A stretch of 64,000 nt of DNA from Saprospiraceae bacterium (GCA_029251525.1 JAQXDE010000055.1:310001-374000), one strand, 5' to 3'; shown: positions 46,346 to 56,212, numbered from the stretch's first letter. Numbers and translations: made by a program. Notes: a model not told the origin generated them from the letters alone.

Positions 46346-46424
46346 ATAGTTTTAACTACAGAAATTATTTTTATCGACGATAGAAGTGTAAGAGTTTTTT
46401 TAAACTAATTAAAAGGAGAAATTT

Positions 46425-46438
46425 CTCCCACTCATTGA
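46425..46438. repeat. 14-bp palindrome between ftsI and murE
   Basis: GGAGAAATTTCTCC is a perfect loopless palindrome, unlikely to fold well as RNA and better explained as a DNA-binding site. The rest of the gap (46346-46580) has T runs and no recognised promoter. Confidence 0.4.
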
Positions 46439-46580
46439 AAAATAGCACATAGGTTTTTTTACAAAAAAGAAACTAAACAATTTTAAACTTTTGTTAGGAA
46501 AGGGAAAAATCAAAATATTCTTGGTGTTACTTTTTTCATGAATAAAAAAAATAACAACTAAACGTTCCTGAAAATAATAA

Positions 46581-48062
46581 TTGGTAAAATTAAAATGTCA
46601 TGAATTGCACGAACTAAATAAAATATTGCAAAATGTATCAGTAAAAGAACTGATTGGAAAACAAAACTTAATCGTTGGTAATATAATTTTTGATTCCCGA
46701 AAAGTAGATGATAATTGCATTTTTGTAGCTGTCTCGGGAACCCAAGTTGATGGACATGATTTTATTGAAAAAGCAATTCAAGGCAAAGCGATAGTAATTG
46801 TTTGTGAAGTTTTACCAGAGAGGTTACACAAAGGTGTGACTTATATTAAAGTCTCAGATTCAAATGAAGCCCTAGGGGTTATGTCTTCTAATTTCTACGG
46901 AAATCCATCTGGGCAATTGAAATTAATCGGCATCACTGGTACCAACGGAAAGACAACCACTGTGACTCTTTTACATGATTTATTTTCTAAAATGGGATAC
47001 AAAGTTGGTTTACTTTCTACAGTCGAGAATAAGATTGGAGATAAAATAATTCCTTCTACACATACTACACCAGATGCAGTTGTGATGAATGAATTGATTT
47101 CTGATATGGTCGATGCTGGTTGTGATTACGCATTTATGGAAGTAAGCTCACATGCTATTCATCAACGTAGAATTGCAGGGTTAACTTTTGCAGGTGGTGT
47201 TTTTACCAATATTTCTCACGATCATTTGGACTATCACAAAACATTTAAAGAATATTTGAATGCGAAGAAAAAATTCTTCGACGATTTGCCAGAAGATGCT
47301 TTTGCTTTGATCAACTTAGATGATAGAAATGGAATGGTAATGGTTCAAAACACTAGAGCCAAAATCCAAAAATATAGCCTACGAAAAAAAGCAGATTTTA
47401 AAGTAAAAATAGTGGACAATAGTCTTTCGGGACTCCACCTTGAAATAAATGATAACGAATTCTTTGGACGATTAATTGGTGAGTTCAATGCTTATAATTT
47501 ACTATCTGCATATGCTGTGGGAGTATTATTAGAAAAAGACAGTTTGTATACACTTACTATTTTGAGTCAACTAAAATCTGCGGAGGGAAGATTCGATTAT
47601 ATAAAAAATGAAAAAACTGGTACAGTAGGAATAGTTGATTACGCACATACGCCCGATGCTTTGGAAAAAGTCTTAAGCACAATTGAAAAGTTAAAAACAG
47701 GAAATGAACAAATCATAACTGTTGTTGGATGTGGAGGGGATCGCGACAAAGCGAAACGTCCTGTGATGGCAAAAATGGCATGTGCCTACAGCAATCATGT
47801 CATTATCACTTCAGACAACCCTCGAACGGAAAATCCTGACGAAATCATCGAAGATATGATGAAAGGAGTACCGATTTATTCACAACAAAAAGTTTTGACC
47901 ATTCCTAATCGCTTACAAGCAATCAAAACTGCAAGTCGAATTGCAAACAATGGAGACCTTATTTTGGTAGCTGGCAAAGGCCATGAAAAATACCAAGATA
48001 TAAAAGGAGTCAAATATGAATTCGACGACAAACAAGTTTTGGGAGAATGTTTGAAGGGATAA
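46581..48062 (+). CDS. murE: UDP-MurNAc-tripeptide ligase, meso-DAP adding
   Basis: About 493 aa. Mur-ligase P-loop GTNGKTT at 120-126, and the DNPR motif at 412-415 (SDNPRTE) that selects meso-diaminopimelate. A DAP-type peptidoglycan is therefore predicted. Adds the third amino acid of the stem peptide using ATP in the cytoplasm. There is no ATG near the N-terminus: TTG at 46581 or TTG at 46605 are the candidate starts. No murF follows, unlike E. coli. Confidence 0.93.
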   Translation: MVKLKCHELHELNKILQNVSVKELIGKQNLIVGNIIFDSRKVDDNCIFVAVSGTQVDGHDFIEKAIQGKAIVIVCEVLPERLHKGVTYIKVSDSNEALGVMSSNFYGNPSGQLKLIGITGTNGKTTTVTLLHDLFSKMGYKVGLLSTVENKIGDKIIPSTHTTPDAVVMNELISDMVDAGCDYAFMEVSSHAIHQRRIAGLTFAGGVFTNISHDHLDYHKTFKEYLNAKKKFFDDLPEDAFALINLDDRNGMVMVQNTRAKIQKYSLRKKADFKVKIVDNSLSGLHLEINDNEFFGRLIGEFNAYNLLSAYAVGVLLEKDSLYTLTILSQLKSAEGRFDYIKNEKTGTVGIVDYAHTPDALEKVLSTIEKLKTGNEQIITVVGCGGDRDKAKRPVMAKMACAYSNHVIITSDNPRTENPDEIIEDMMKGVPIYSQQKVLTIPNRLQAIKTASRIANNGDLILVAGKGHEKYQDIKGVKYEFDDKQVLGECLKG

Positions 48063-48096
48063 AAAAAGATTATCATTCTCAGATTCACTTTGGTTG

Positions 48097-48142
48097 ATAG
48101 TTGCGGCGGTAAGTTATTTTACTGCTGCAGCTATTAATTTTT
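48097..48142 (+). terminator. Hairpin and T tract between murE and mraY
   Basis: A 16-bp stem with three G-U pairs (48097-48112 with 48119-48134; core GCGGCGGTAA/TTACTGCTGC) and a 6-nt loop is followed by TAATTTTTT. It looks like an intrinsic terminator or attenuator 35 nt after the murE stop. Confidence 0.6.
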
Positions 48143-48318
48143 TAAAAGGTACAAAATGAATCATGAGTTTAAAATAATATTTTGACATAATATCGGTTTC
48201 AAAAAGTCAAAAAAGTAGCAGAATAAATACCTGTTTTTTTGGATAAAGGAAATAACAGTAACGCCCTAGTTTACTTGGGACAATTTAAAACGAACGAAAA
48301 CAATAATCTTTTTGAATA

Positions 48319-49572
48319 ATGCTATATCACCTACTTGAGTACATTGCGCAAATTTGTCCGGACTGCCCAGGAGGTAATTTGCATAAGTTTATATCCTTTC
48401 GTGCAGGTATGGCTATGATTATCTCTTTGATAATATCATTATTGTTCGGAGGGCACATAATCAAATTTCTGAAGGCATTGCAAATTGGTGAAACTGTTCG
48501 AGATTTAGGCTTGGCAGGACAAAAAGAAAAAGAGGGAACTCCTACGATGGGAGGGATAATAATTATTATGGCAATCTTGATTCCTTTTTTGCTAATGGCT
48601 GATTTGCTGAATATGTATTCCTTGGTGATGATACTCGTAACGACTTGGATGGGGATAATTGGGTTTACTGATGATTATATCAAAGTCTTTAAAAAGAATA
48701 AAGATGGTCTTGCTGGGAAATTCAAAATATTAGGACAAGTGGTGTTGGGATTAATTGTGGGAGTCGTTATGTTCCATAGCGATGACATAAGAATAAGAAT
48801 GGATTATGAAGTGGCAGAAAATTGTGAGTATGTTACAACTGTCCAACAACCTGAAAATGAAGATTTAAATAAGACAGATGTTAAGGCAGCATTAACGAAT
48901 GTTCCTTTTTTGAAAGACCATGAGTTAGATTATTCCATTTTTTTAAAACCGTTTGTAGAAGATCCGGTCAAAAGACAAAAATGGGCTTGGATAATTTTTA
49001 TTCCAATGGTCATACTTATAGTTACAGCAGTTTCGAATGCTGCGAATTTGACAGATGGTATAGATGGATTAGCAACTGGGGTTTCATCAATAATTGGAGC
49101 TACATTAGGAATATTAGCGTATGTTTCCAGTAATGCAATTACGGCTGATTATCTCAATATTATGCACTTGCCCGGAGCACAGGAATTAGTAATTTTTTCT
49201 GCTTGTTTATTAGGTGCATGTATCGGTTTCTTTTGGTATAATTCATTTCCTGCTCAGATTTTCATGGGTGATACAGGAAGTTTGACTATAGGAGGAATCA
49301 TAGCAGCAGTTGCAATATTAATTCGGATGGAATGGTTGATTCCGATTCTTTGCGGGATATTTGTTTCAGAAAATTTATCAGTGATGATTCAAGTTTCCTA
49401 TTTCAAATACACTCGAAAAAAATACGGAGAGGGTAGACGGATTTTTAAAATGTCTCCTTTGCATCACCATTACCAAAAACTAGGAATGCATGAGTCAAAA
49501 ATTGTTTCCCGATTTTTAATTATCGGAGTTTTGCTAGCAGTTTTAACACTCATTTCTTTGAAGTTCAGATAA
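48319..49572 (+). CDS. mraY: Phospho-MurNAc-pentapeptide transferase (lipid I synthesis)
   Basis: 417 aa, longer than the ~360 of E. coli because of an insertion (about 155-215) between membrane segments, as usual in Bacteroidota. Multi-pass inner-membrane enzyme. Catalytic motifs: LTDGIDGLATG with Asp246, FMGDTGSL (Asp318 region), and HHHYQKLG at 382-384 for nucleotide binding. Transfers phospho-MurNAc-pentapeptide to undecaprenyl phosphate. The ATG at 48319 follows a 256-nt gap with a terminator-like hairpin. Confidence 0.95.
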   Translation: MLYHLLEYIAQICPDCPGGNLHKFISFRAGMAMIISLIISLLFGGHIIKFLKALQIGETVRDLGLAGQKEKEGTPTMGGIIIIMAILIPFLLMADLLNMYSLVMILVTTWMGIIGFTDDYIKVFKKNKDGLAGKFKILGQVVLGLIVGVVMFHSDDIRIRMDYEVAENCEYVTTVQQPENEDLNKTDVKAALTNVPFLKDHELDYSIFLKPFVEDPVKRQKWAWIIFIPMVILIVTAVSNAANLTDGIDGLATGVSSIIGATLGILAYVSSNAITADYLNIMHLPGAQELVIFSACLLGACIGFFWYNSFPAQIFMGDTGSLTIGGIIAAVAILIRMEWLIPILCGIFVSENLSVMIQVSYFKYTRKKYGEGRRIFKMSPLHHHYQKLGMHESKIVSRFLIIGVLLAVLTLISLKFR

Positions 49573-49646
49573 GTAAAAGGCAAAGGTCTTTTCAACTAAA
49601 ATCTTTTTTTTGTGAGAAATTGAAGGATTATAAATTGACGGAAAAG

Positions 49647-49730
49647 CATAGAGATCGGGATACATAAAAAGCTATTTCTATTCTCGGTCAAAGTTAAAAG
49701 GTTTGAGTATTTAGTCTCTATGTTTTTTTT
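49647..49730 (+). terminator. Branched terminator-like structure between mraY and murD
   Basis: CATAGAGA (49647-49654) pairs with TCTCTATG (49715-49722), directly followed by eight T. Inside, GATCGGGA and TCTCGGTC can pair with two G-U positions. It lies about 75 nt after the mraY stop. Confidence 0.5.
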
Positions 49731-49772
49731 CGTAATAAAAAAGTTCTCAAAGGACATCAAATTTGTTTTGAA

Positions 49773-51083
49773 ATGAAAATAGTTGTTTTAGGAGCTGGTG
49801 AAAGTGGAGTAGGGGCTGCCTTATTAGCACAAAAAAAAGGTTATGAAGTTTTTGTTTCAGATAAAGGAGAAATCAAAAGAGAATTTAAATTAGAATTAGA
49901 GAAAGCTGAAATTCCATACGAGGAATTGCAACATACACAAATTAAAATTTTCGAAGCCTCAGAGGTTATCAAAAGTCCAGGCATTCCAGACAAAGTTGTT
50001 TTAATTAAAGAATTGAAACAACGAGGAATTCCAGTTATCTCTGAGATTGAATTTGCGTCAAGGTTTACCAAAGCTACCATCCTAGGAATTACAGGTAGTA
50101 ATGGGAAAACTACTACCACGAAACTCATTTTTCACCTTCTCAAAACAGTAGGATTAAATGTAGCAGTAGGTGGAAATATTGGGACTAGTTTTGCTCGACT
50201 ATTGGTAGAAGGCAATTACGATTATTTCGTGTTGGAGCTGAGTAGTTTTCAACTCGATGGAATTAAGAATTTCCGATCAAATGTAAGTGTAATGTTAAAT
50301 ATTACCCCCGATCATTTAGATAGATATAATTACGAAATGAAAAATTATATCCAATCGAAATTCAGAATAATTGAAAATCAAAAAGAGAACGATCTTTTTA
50401 TTTATAATGGTTTTGATAGGAATATTAAAACCCATTTACAGAACAAACAATTGGAAGTTAGAGAACTACCTATTAATGAAGTTTTTCATCAGAAAAATAA
50501 ATTGACAGTAGGGGTCTCAGAATTTGATACTAAAAAGTGCAGCCTAAAGGGGCAGCATAACATGTTCAATGCCACTTGCGCGATCCTTGCGGTTCAAGCA
50601 ATTGGCATTGACAAAAAAAGTATTCAGCAAGGTTTAGACACTTTTGTTAATGCTCCGCACCGTCTTGAATTTGTTGCTACAATTGATGGAGTTGATTTTA
50701 TCAATGATAGTAAAGCAACTAATGTGGACGCTGTTTTTTATGCGCTTTCAGCGATGGAAAAACCAGTCATCTGGGTGGTCGGAGGAGTAGACAAAGGTAA
50801 TGAGTACGAAGCTATTGTAAGTTTAGTTTTGGAAAAGGTAAAAGCTATCGTTTGCTTAGGAGTTGACAATGAATTAATTATCGAGGCCTTTCAAGGTAAG
50901 GTTGAAATAATTGAAGAAACTCAAAGTTGTCGGGATGTAATTAAAATTTCCCAACAATATGCACAAGAAGGTGATGTAGTTTTACTTTCACCGGCATGTG
51001 CAAGTTTTGATTTATTTAACAATTACATTGACAGAGGTGATCAATTTAGAACTGCTGTGCTTGAAAGAAAGATTAAGGATTAA
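49773..51083 (+). CDS. murD: UDP-MurNAc-alanine D-glutamate ligase
   Basis: 436 aa. An N-terminal Rossmann-like start (VVLGAGESG), P-loop GSNGKTT at 108-114, HRLEF and NDSKATN after the central domain, and a C-terminal LLSPACASFD. Adds D-glutamate to UDP-MurNAc-L-alanine in the cytoplasm. Separated from ftsW by 67 nt. Confidence 0.96.
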   Translation: MKIVVLGAGESGVGAALLAQKKGYEVFVSDKGEIKREFKLELEKAEIPYEELQHTQIKIFEASEVIKSPGIPDKVVLIKELKQRGIPVISEIEFASRFTKATILGITGSNGKTTTTKLIFHLLKTVGLNVAVGGNIGTSFARLLVEGNYDYFVLELSSFQLDGIKNFRSNVSVMLNITPDHLDRYNYEMKNYIQSKFRIIENQKENDLFIYNGFDRNIKTHLQNKQLEVRELPINEVFHQKNKLTVGVSEFDTKKCSLKGQHNMFNATCAILAVQAIGIDKKSIQQGLDTFVNAPHRLEFVATIDGVDFINDSKATNVDAVFYALSAMEKPVIWVVGGVDKGNEYEAIVSLVLEKVKAIVCLGVDNELIIEAFQGKVEIIEETQSCRDVIKISQQYAQEGDVVLLSPACASFDLFNNYIDRGDQFRTAVLERKIKD

Positions 51084-51150
51084 AGATTCAAGATGATGGA
51101 TTTTATAAAACCTAAATTCATCACCCTAAATCTAGCATCAAAAAGAAAGA

Positions 51151-52293
51151 ATGTCATTTGGAAATCAATTATATGCGAAGTTAAGAGGTGATAGAGTCAT
51201 CTGGATGATTGTGGCAATTTTGTCCATTTATTCCATATTGACTGTTTATAGTGCATCGACCACTGAGGCCTATAGATTGAGTGGAGGAGATACAGAGGCT
51301 GCGATGATTAAGCATACGACATTGATTTTGTTCGGGCTGTTTCTGACCTATGTATGTTACTTAACACCTTACATACAATATTCAAAATTAGCTCCTTATT
51401 TGATGTTGATTACAATTCCTTTGTTGGTTTATACCATGGCTTTTGGAGTTGAGCTGAACCAAGCTACCCGATGGATAAGAGTTCCATTTGTGGGTTTGAC
51501 ATTTCAACCTTCTGATTTTGCAAAGATTGCACTTGTCGTTTATGTGGCTAGAGCAATCTCTTCAAAACAGGATTACATTGATGATTTCAATGATGCATTT
51601 ATGCCAATCATTATTCCGATCTTGATCGTTTGTGGGTTGATTGCACCAGATGATTTGTCAACAGCAGCTGTATTGTTTTTTACTTGCTTACTGATGATGT
51701 TCATGGGGCGTGTTAGTTTGAAATATATTTTACTCTTGATGTTTTTAGGAGTTGTTCTTTTTTCATTTTTAGTGACGCTGGGAACTATTTTTCCAGAAAC
51801 AGTAAGAATTGGAACATGGATAAAACGATTAACAGCATTTTGGTACGGAGAAACTGGAGATGTAAATATTCAGGTTCTTCAATCAAAAATCGCAATTGCA
51901 AATGGGGAGTGGTTTGGACAAGGGCCGGGAAATAGTATTCAAAGGAATTTTATTCCAGCCTCGAATTCAGATTATATCTATGCTATTATTTTTGAGGAAT
52001 ATGGATTGATTTTCGGAGGTTTCTTGATTCTCTTTCTTTACGTTGCACTTTTTTTTAGAGTTGTGGCAATTGTTACGAGAAGCCCAAAAGCGTTCGGAGC
52101 TATGCTAGCATTAGGTTTGGGATTATTGATATCTCTTCAGGCGATGATGAACATGGGAGTAAATGTAAATATTTTACCAGTTACAGGACTGGCACTTCCG
52201 ATGGTAAGTAAAGGAGGAACGTCGGTTCTATTTTCAGGAATTGCCTTCGGGATGATTTTAAGCGTGAGCCGATATATAGAAAAGACAACATAA
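51151..52293 (+). CDS. ftsW: FtsW peptidoglycan polymerase (SEDS family)
   Basis: 380 aa with about ten membrane segments. SEDS signatures: FQPSDFAK near 125, SDYIYAII, and a C-terminal GLPMVSKGGTS-like stretch (LALPMVSKGGTS). Polymerises septal glycan strands together with FtsI. Start ATG at 51151; the next gene follows after 79 nt. Confidence 0.95.
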   Translation: MSFGNQLYAKLRGDRVIWMIVAILSIYSILTVYSASTTEAYRLSGGDTEAAMIKHTTLILFGLFLTYVCYLTPYIQYSKLAPYLMLITIPLLVYTMAFGVELNQATRWIRVPFVGLTFQPSDFAKIALVVYVARAISSKQDYIDDFNDAFMPIIIPILIVCGLIAPDDLSTAAVLFFTCLLMMFMGRVSLKYILLLMFLGVVLFSFLVTLGTIFPETVRIGTWIKRLTAFWYGETGDVNIQVLQSKIAIANGEWFGQGPGNSIQRNFIPASNSDYIYAIIFEEYGLIFGGFLILFLYVALFFRVVAIVTRSPKAFGAMLALGLGLLISLQAMMNMGVNVNILPVTGLALPMVSKGGTSVLFSGIAFGMILSVSRYIEKTT

Positions 52294-52372
52294 AGAATCT
52301 TAGTAAGATAATGAAAAATAGACTTTAGAAAATAAAAGTACAACGTCCCTAAAAAAATAAATTATTTCACGT

Positions 52373-52906
52373 ATGAGACCAACAATTTTATATTTTGACA
52401 AAAAGGTAGAGTTTAAAGGACAAGTAAGTGAACAGCTTTTGGCTGACACTTGGATTGCAGTTAAAAACATCTCCAGAAAAGATTTGATGGAGAAACTAGA
52501 TTTGCAAGTTTCCTTAAATTTAAATTGGGATGCAGGTTTATTGTTAAAAAATGATGCGGCAAGGGCATTGGGTGGAAATTATTTAATGCCTCCAAGTTTA
52601 GATGGTTGGTCAATTATCGTTGGGAAATATTTTAATGATAATTTAGAAATGGTTCGTAAGCTCAGGATATTGAGTGAGGAATATGGTGAGGTTTATTTTT
52701 TCTCAAGTATTGATTCTAATGAGAAAAATTTATGGATACATGGTGAAGATGGAGTAATGGAAAAATGGGAAACAGAAGATGAAGATTTGGAAGATGAGGT
52801 AGAACATTTACCATTCGATTTTAGAAAATTTAATAATCAGTTGAAGTTCAAAGATGTATTGCTTTGCAAGAATACGAAGAGTTTGAACCAAATGAGATTG
52901 TGGTAG
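52373..52906 (+). CDS. Unrecognised 177-aa protein between ftsW and murG
   Basis: No signal peptide or membrane segment; predicted soluble and acidic, with an EDEDLEDEVE tract near 145-154. The middle (about 77-122) has WSIIVGKYF, then ILSEEYGEVYFFSS and LWIHGEDGV, a pattern I loosely associate with uncharacterised proteins, but I cannot name a family. Its stop codon TAG shares one base with the GTG start of murG (TAGTG), so the two should be translated as a pair. In the dcw clusters I know, no gene is expected here. A role in cell-wall synthesis or division is inferred only from position. Confidence 0.75.
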   Translation: MRPTILYFDKKVEFKGQVSEQLLADTWIAVKNISRKDLMEKLDLQVSLNLNWDAGLLLKNDAARALGGNYLMPPSLDGWSIIVGKYFNDNLEMVRKLRILSEEYGEVYFFSSIDSNEKNLWIHGEDGVMEKWETEDEDLEDEVEHLPFDFRKFNNQLKFKDVLLCKNTKSLNQMRLW

Positions 52907-54003
52907 TGGATAAGCTGAAAATAATAATAAGTGGAGGCGGAAGTGGCGGGCATATTTTTCCCGCAATAGCAATAGCAAATGAAATCAAAAAACAATTACC
53001 TGATGCTGAAATTCTATTTGTAGGGGCAAAGGGGAAAATAGAAATGGAAAAAGTCCCGAAAGCGGGATTTCCCATCAAAGGTCTTTGGATTAGCGGATTC
53101 CATAGAAAGTTGACCTTACGGAATTTGTTGTTTCCTTTCAAACTAGTGAGTAGTTTATTCAAAGCTTTTGGGATCATTCAAAGTTTTAAGCCTGATGTGG
53201 TGGTTGGAGTTGGAGGCTATGCGAGTGGGCCGACCCTTCAAGTTGCAACTATGAAAGGAATTCCAACTTTGATTCAAGAACAAAATTCTTTTCCAGGAAT
53301 TACAAATCGACTTTTAGCAAAAAAAGTAAATCGAATTTGTGTAGCCTATGAAGGAATGGATAAATTTTTTCCAAAAGAAAAAATTCGACACACAGGTAAT
53401 CCAGTACGACAAGACATAGTTGAGTTGACTGATAAAAAAGAAGAAGGATTAAAGCATTTTGGTTTAGACCTAAATAAAAAGACAATTCTACTTTTTGGAG
53501 GTAGCCTAGGAGCAAGAACATTAAATGATTCGATAGCAACAAATAAAGATTTGTTGGACGCAAATCAAAACGTGCAAGTATTATGGCAGGCAGGGGAATT
53601 ATATATTGAGGAGTTCAAACAATCTGCAGCTGCCCATTTGGATAACGTTAAGATTTTATCATTTATTGATCGTATGGATTTAGCTTATGCGATGGCGGAT
53701 TTGGTAATTTGTAGAGCAGGCGCATTGACAATTTCGGAATTGTGTTTGGTGGCAAAACCAGCAATTTTGATACCATCACCAAATGTGGCTGAAGATCATC
53801 AAACTTTGAATGCAAAAGCACTTTCAACAAAAGATGCAGGAGTTTTGGTTGAAGATAAAAATGCTGAAGGAATGTTGAAAGAAGCGTTACAGATTTTAGA
53901 AAATCAGCACGCTGTGGATGGATTGAAAAATAATATAAAAAAATTAGCTAAAGCAAATGCAGCTGAAAATATAGTTTCTGAAATATTTCAAATAATAAAA
54001 TGA
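52906..54003 (+). CDS. murG: UDP-GlcNAc:lipid I transferase (lipid II synthesis)
   Basis: About 365 aa from the GTG at 52906, which gives the family-typical start (M)DKLKIIISGGGSGGHIFPA. An earlier TTG at 52864 would add 14 residues overlapping the preceding gene and is less likely. GGGSGGH binds the lipid diphosphate. A UDP-GlcNAc-binding C-terminal half has LFGGSLGA, ICRAGALTISE and the AEDHQ-type segment. Peripheral inner-membrane enzyme. Stop overlaps murC start (ATGA). Confidence 0.96.
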   Translation: MDKLKIIISGGGSGGHIFPAIAIANEIKKQLPDAEILFVGAKGKIEMEKVPKAGFPIKGLWISGFHRKLTLRNLLFPFKLVSSLFKAFGIIQSFKPDVVVGVGGYASGPTLQVATMKGIPTLIQEQNSFPGITNRLLAKKVNRICVAYEGMDKFFPKEKIRHTGNPVRQDIVELTDKKEEGLKHFGLDLNKKTILLFGGSLGARTLNDSIATNKDLLDANQNVQVLWQAGELYIEEFKQSAAAHLDNVKILSFIDRMDLAYAMADLVICRAGALTISELCLVAKPAILIPSPNVAEDHQTLNAKALSTKDAGVLVEDKNAEGMLKEALQILENQHAVDGLKNNIKKLAKANAAENIVSEIFQIIK

Positions 54004-55352
54004 AGCTAGAAGATATTAAAAAAATATACTTTATCGGAATTGGAGGAATAGGGATGAGTGCATTGGCGAGATATTTTAATAGCCGGCAAGTTGAAGTTTT
54101 TGGATACGATAAAACAGAGACAAAGTTGACTAAAAAGTTAGTTGGCGAAGGGATGGAAATCCATTTTGAAGATGATGTTTCGCAAATTCCTGAGGAAGTG
54201 GATTTAGTGGTATTTACACCAGCTATTCCAAATTCTCATGACGAGTTAAACTACTTTTTGGAAAATAATTTTCTAGTTAAAAAGAGATCGGAAGTGCTCG
54301 GAATTATTAGCCGAAGTAAAAAGACGATTGGTGTAGCGGGTACTCATGGGAAAACATCTACAAGTTCAGTTTTAACTTGGATGTTAAAGGTTGGAGGTAA
54401 TGATTGTACAGCCTTCTTGGGTGGAATTGCTCAAAATTTTGAAAGCAATTTTATTGAAGGGAAAAGTGATTGGGTGGTGATTGAAGCTGATGAATATGAT
54501 CGATCTTTTTTGCATCTAAATCCTGATATATCAATTATTTTGTCAACGGATGCAGATCATCTTGATATTTATGGAGATGTTGCTACGATGCAAAAAACAT
54601 TTTTTGATTATGCTGATAAAACGAAATCCAACGGGTTTGTTTTTATAAAAGATGGTTTGCGAATACCATTTACCAAAAATGGCATTACGTATGGTCAATT
54701 TGGAATCAACACAGGAAGTTATCGATCAGAAAATGTGAGGGTGGAAAATGGATTCTTTGTTTTTGATTTTAAAAGTTGTATTGAGAATATTGATAATATA
54801 GAAATCACATTGGCAGGAAAACATAATGTTGAAAATGCTACCGCTGCAATTGCAGTTGCCCAACAATTAGGTATTAAAGGTGATGATATAAAAAAATCAC
54901 TAGCAACATTCAAAGGAATTAAGCGACGATTTGAAAGGGTTTTTGAAGAAGGTAATGTAGTTTATATTGATGATTACGCACATCATCCATCTGAGCTAAA
55001 GGTGGCAATTGAGGCAGCAAAAATGCTTTTTCCCAATAGTAGGATTACGGGCATTTTTCAACCGCATTTATTCTCGCGAACAAATGATTTTGTGGATGGA
55101 TTTGCGACCGAATTAGATGAGTTGGATGAAGTTATTTTGATGGATATTTATCCTGCTAGAGAATTGCCAATGAAGGGAGTAACATCTGAAATTATTTTTG
55201 ATAAAATGAAAAATTCAGAAAAGGTGATGGTGACAAAATCAACTTTAATGGAGGAACTAAAAGGAAGAGATATAGAAGTGTTATTGACATTAGGTGCTGG
55301 AGATATTGATACTTTTGTTTTGAAAATAAAAAATTGGCTTAGTGAAAAATGA
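54000..55352 (+). CDS. murC: UDP-MurNAc L-alanine ligase
   Basis: 450 aa. N-terminal IGIGGIGMSALA, P-loop GTHGKTS at 114-120, DEYDRSF, and DDYAHHPSE in the C-terminal half. Adds the first amino acid to UDP-MurNAc. Overlaps murG by 4 nt; a 74-nt gap with a hairpin follows before ftsQ. Confidence 0.97.
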   Translation: MKLEDIKKIYFIGIGGIGMSALARYFNSRQVEVFGYDKTETKLTKKLVGEGMEIHFEDDVSQIPEEVDLVVFTPAIPNSHDELNYFLENNFLVKKRSEVLGIISRSKKTIGVAGTHGKTSTSSVLTWMLKVGGNDCTAFLGGIAQNFESNFIEGKSDWVVIEADEYDRSFLHLNPDISIILSTDADHLDIYGDVATMQKTFFDYADKTKSNGFVFIKDGLRIPFTKNGITYGQFGINTGSYRSENVRVENGFFVFDFKSCIENIDNIEITLAGKHNVENATAAIAVAQQLGIKGDDIKKSLATFKGIKRRFERVFEEGNVVYIDDYAHHPSELKVAIEAAKMLFPNSRITGIFQPHLFSRTNDFVDGFATELDELDEVILMDIYPARELPMKGVTSEIIFDKMKNSEKVMVTKSTLMEELKGRDIEVLLTLGAGDIDTFVLKIKNWLSEK

Positions 55353-55378
55353 ATGAGTTTTTGTTTTATAAAGTATGG

Positions 55379-55412
55379 ATTTTCAGTTTTTTTAAATTAA
55401 AAAACTGAAAAT
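55379..55412 (+). terminator. AT-rich hairpin between murC and ftsQ
   Basis: ATTTTCAGTTTTTT (55379-55392) pairs perfectly with 55399-55412 around a TAAATT loop. Nearly all A-T, with no U tract beyond the stem, so partial termination or mRNA processing are both possible. Confidence 0.4.
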
Positions 55413-55426
55413 ATAACTAATTAAGA

Positions 55427-56212
55427 ATGAATACCGAGATAATACAAACTATCAAACGACTTACAATCATAGCGACTGTATTTGTATTGTTAGGATTCAT
55501 TGTGTGGTCAGTTAATAAGCGAGAAGGTTCGCTTTCAGAAGGATTGAAAATAAAAGTAGAACCTCTAGTGAACGGAAGAGATTTGTTGACTAGTGGTGAT
55601 ATTCAAAAAATTATACAACGAAGTTTTGTTTATGATTTAACAGAGGAAAAAGTTCCTCTGGGGAAATTGAAAGTAGGTGAAATTGAAAAGATCTTAGAGG
55701 CCGAACCATTTGTTTTAGATGCGGAGGTTTATGTAGATAATCAAAATCAATTATATGCTTATGTAAGTCAACGAACACCTATTCTAAGAGTTATTGACAA
55801 GGATAATCAAACCTATTATTTGGACATAACTGGTAGGCAAATGCCGATGTCCGATCATAGTACTGCAAGGGTGCTGGTAGCAACGGGGGAAATTCCACCT
55901 TATACCCCTGATTTTCTAGAGGCAAAGAAAATGCATTTTTTGAAAAAAATGTTTGAACTAACAGAATATATTCGAGGTGACGAATTCTTGAGTCCAATGA
56001 TCGAACAAATTTATGTGAGTCAGAATGAAGAGTTTATACTCATCCCTAAAGTGGGAAGACAAAAGATAATTTTTGGAAAATACATAGACATAGAAGACAA
56101 GTTTAATCGCTTGAAGTTATTTTACCAAGAAGGTATGTCAAGAGAAGGTTGGCAAAAGTATAAAACCATTAATTTGAAATATCGCAAGCAAGTAGTTTGT
56201 GAGAGGAGATGA
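55427..56212 (+). CDS. ftsQ: FtsQ-like divisome protein
   Basis: 261 aa. One membrane helix at about 12-29 (IATVFVLLGFIVWSV), then a short POTRA-like region (about 36-105) and a beta-domain. Topology and location before ftsA identify it; sequence identity in the family is low. Periplasmic partner of FtsL/FtsB. A 162-nt AT-rich gap separates it from ftsA with no clear promoter. Confidence 0.85.
   Translation: MNTEIIQTIKRLTIIATVFVLLGFIVWSVNKREGSLSEGLKIKVEPLVNGRDLLTSGDIQKIIQRSFVYDLTEEKVPLGKLKVGEIEKILEAEPFVLDAEVYVDNQNQLYAYVSQRTPILRVIDKDNQTYYLDITGRQMPMSDHSTARVLVATGEIPPYTPDFLEAKKMHFLKKMFELTEYIRGDEFLSPMIEQIYVSQNEEFILIPKVGRQKIIFGKYIDIEDKFNRLKLFYQEGMSREGWQKYKTINLKYRKQVVCERR

Noticed and set aside
48052-48159. 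Open frame with a membrane-like peptide (LWLIVAAVSYFTAAAINF) in the murE-mraY gap
   Set aside because: No start codon in frame; it would need a frameshift at an A7 tract to join an ATG in the end of murE, and the same bases are explained by the hairpin.
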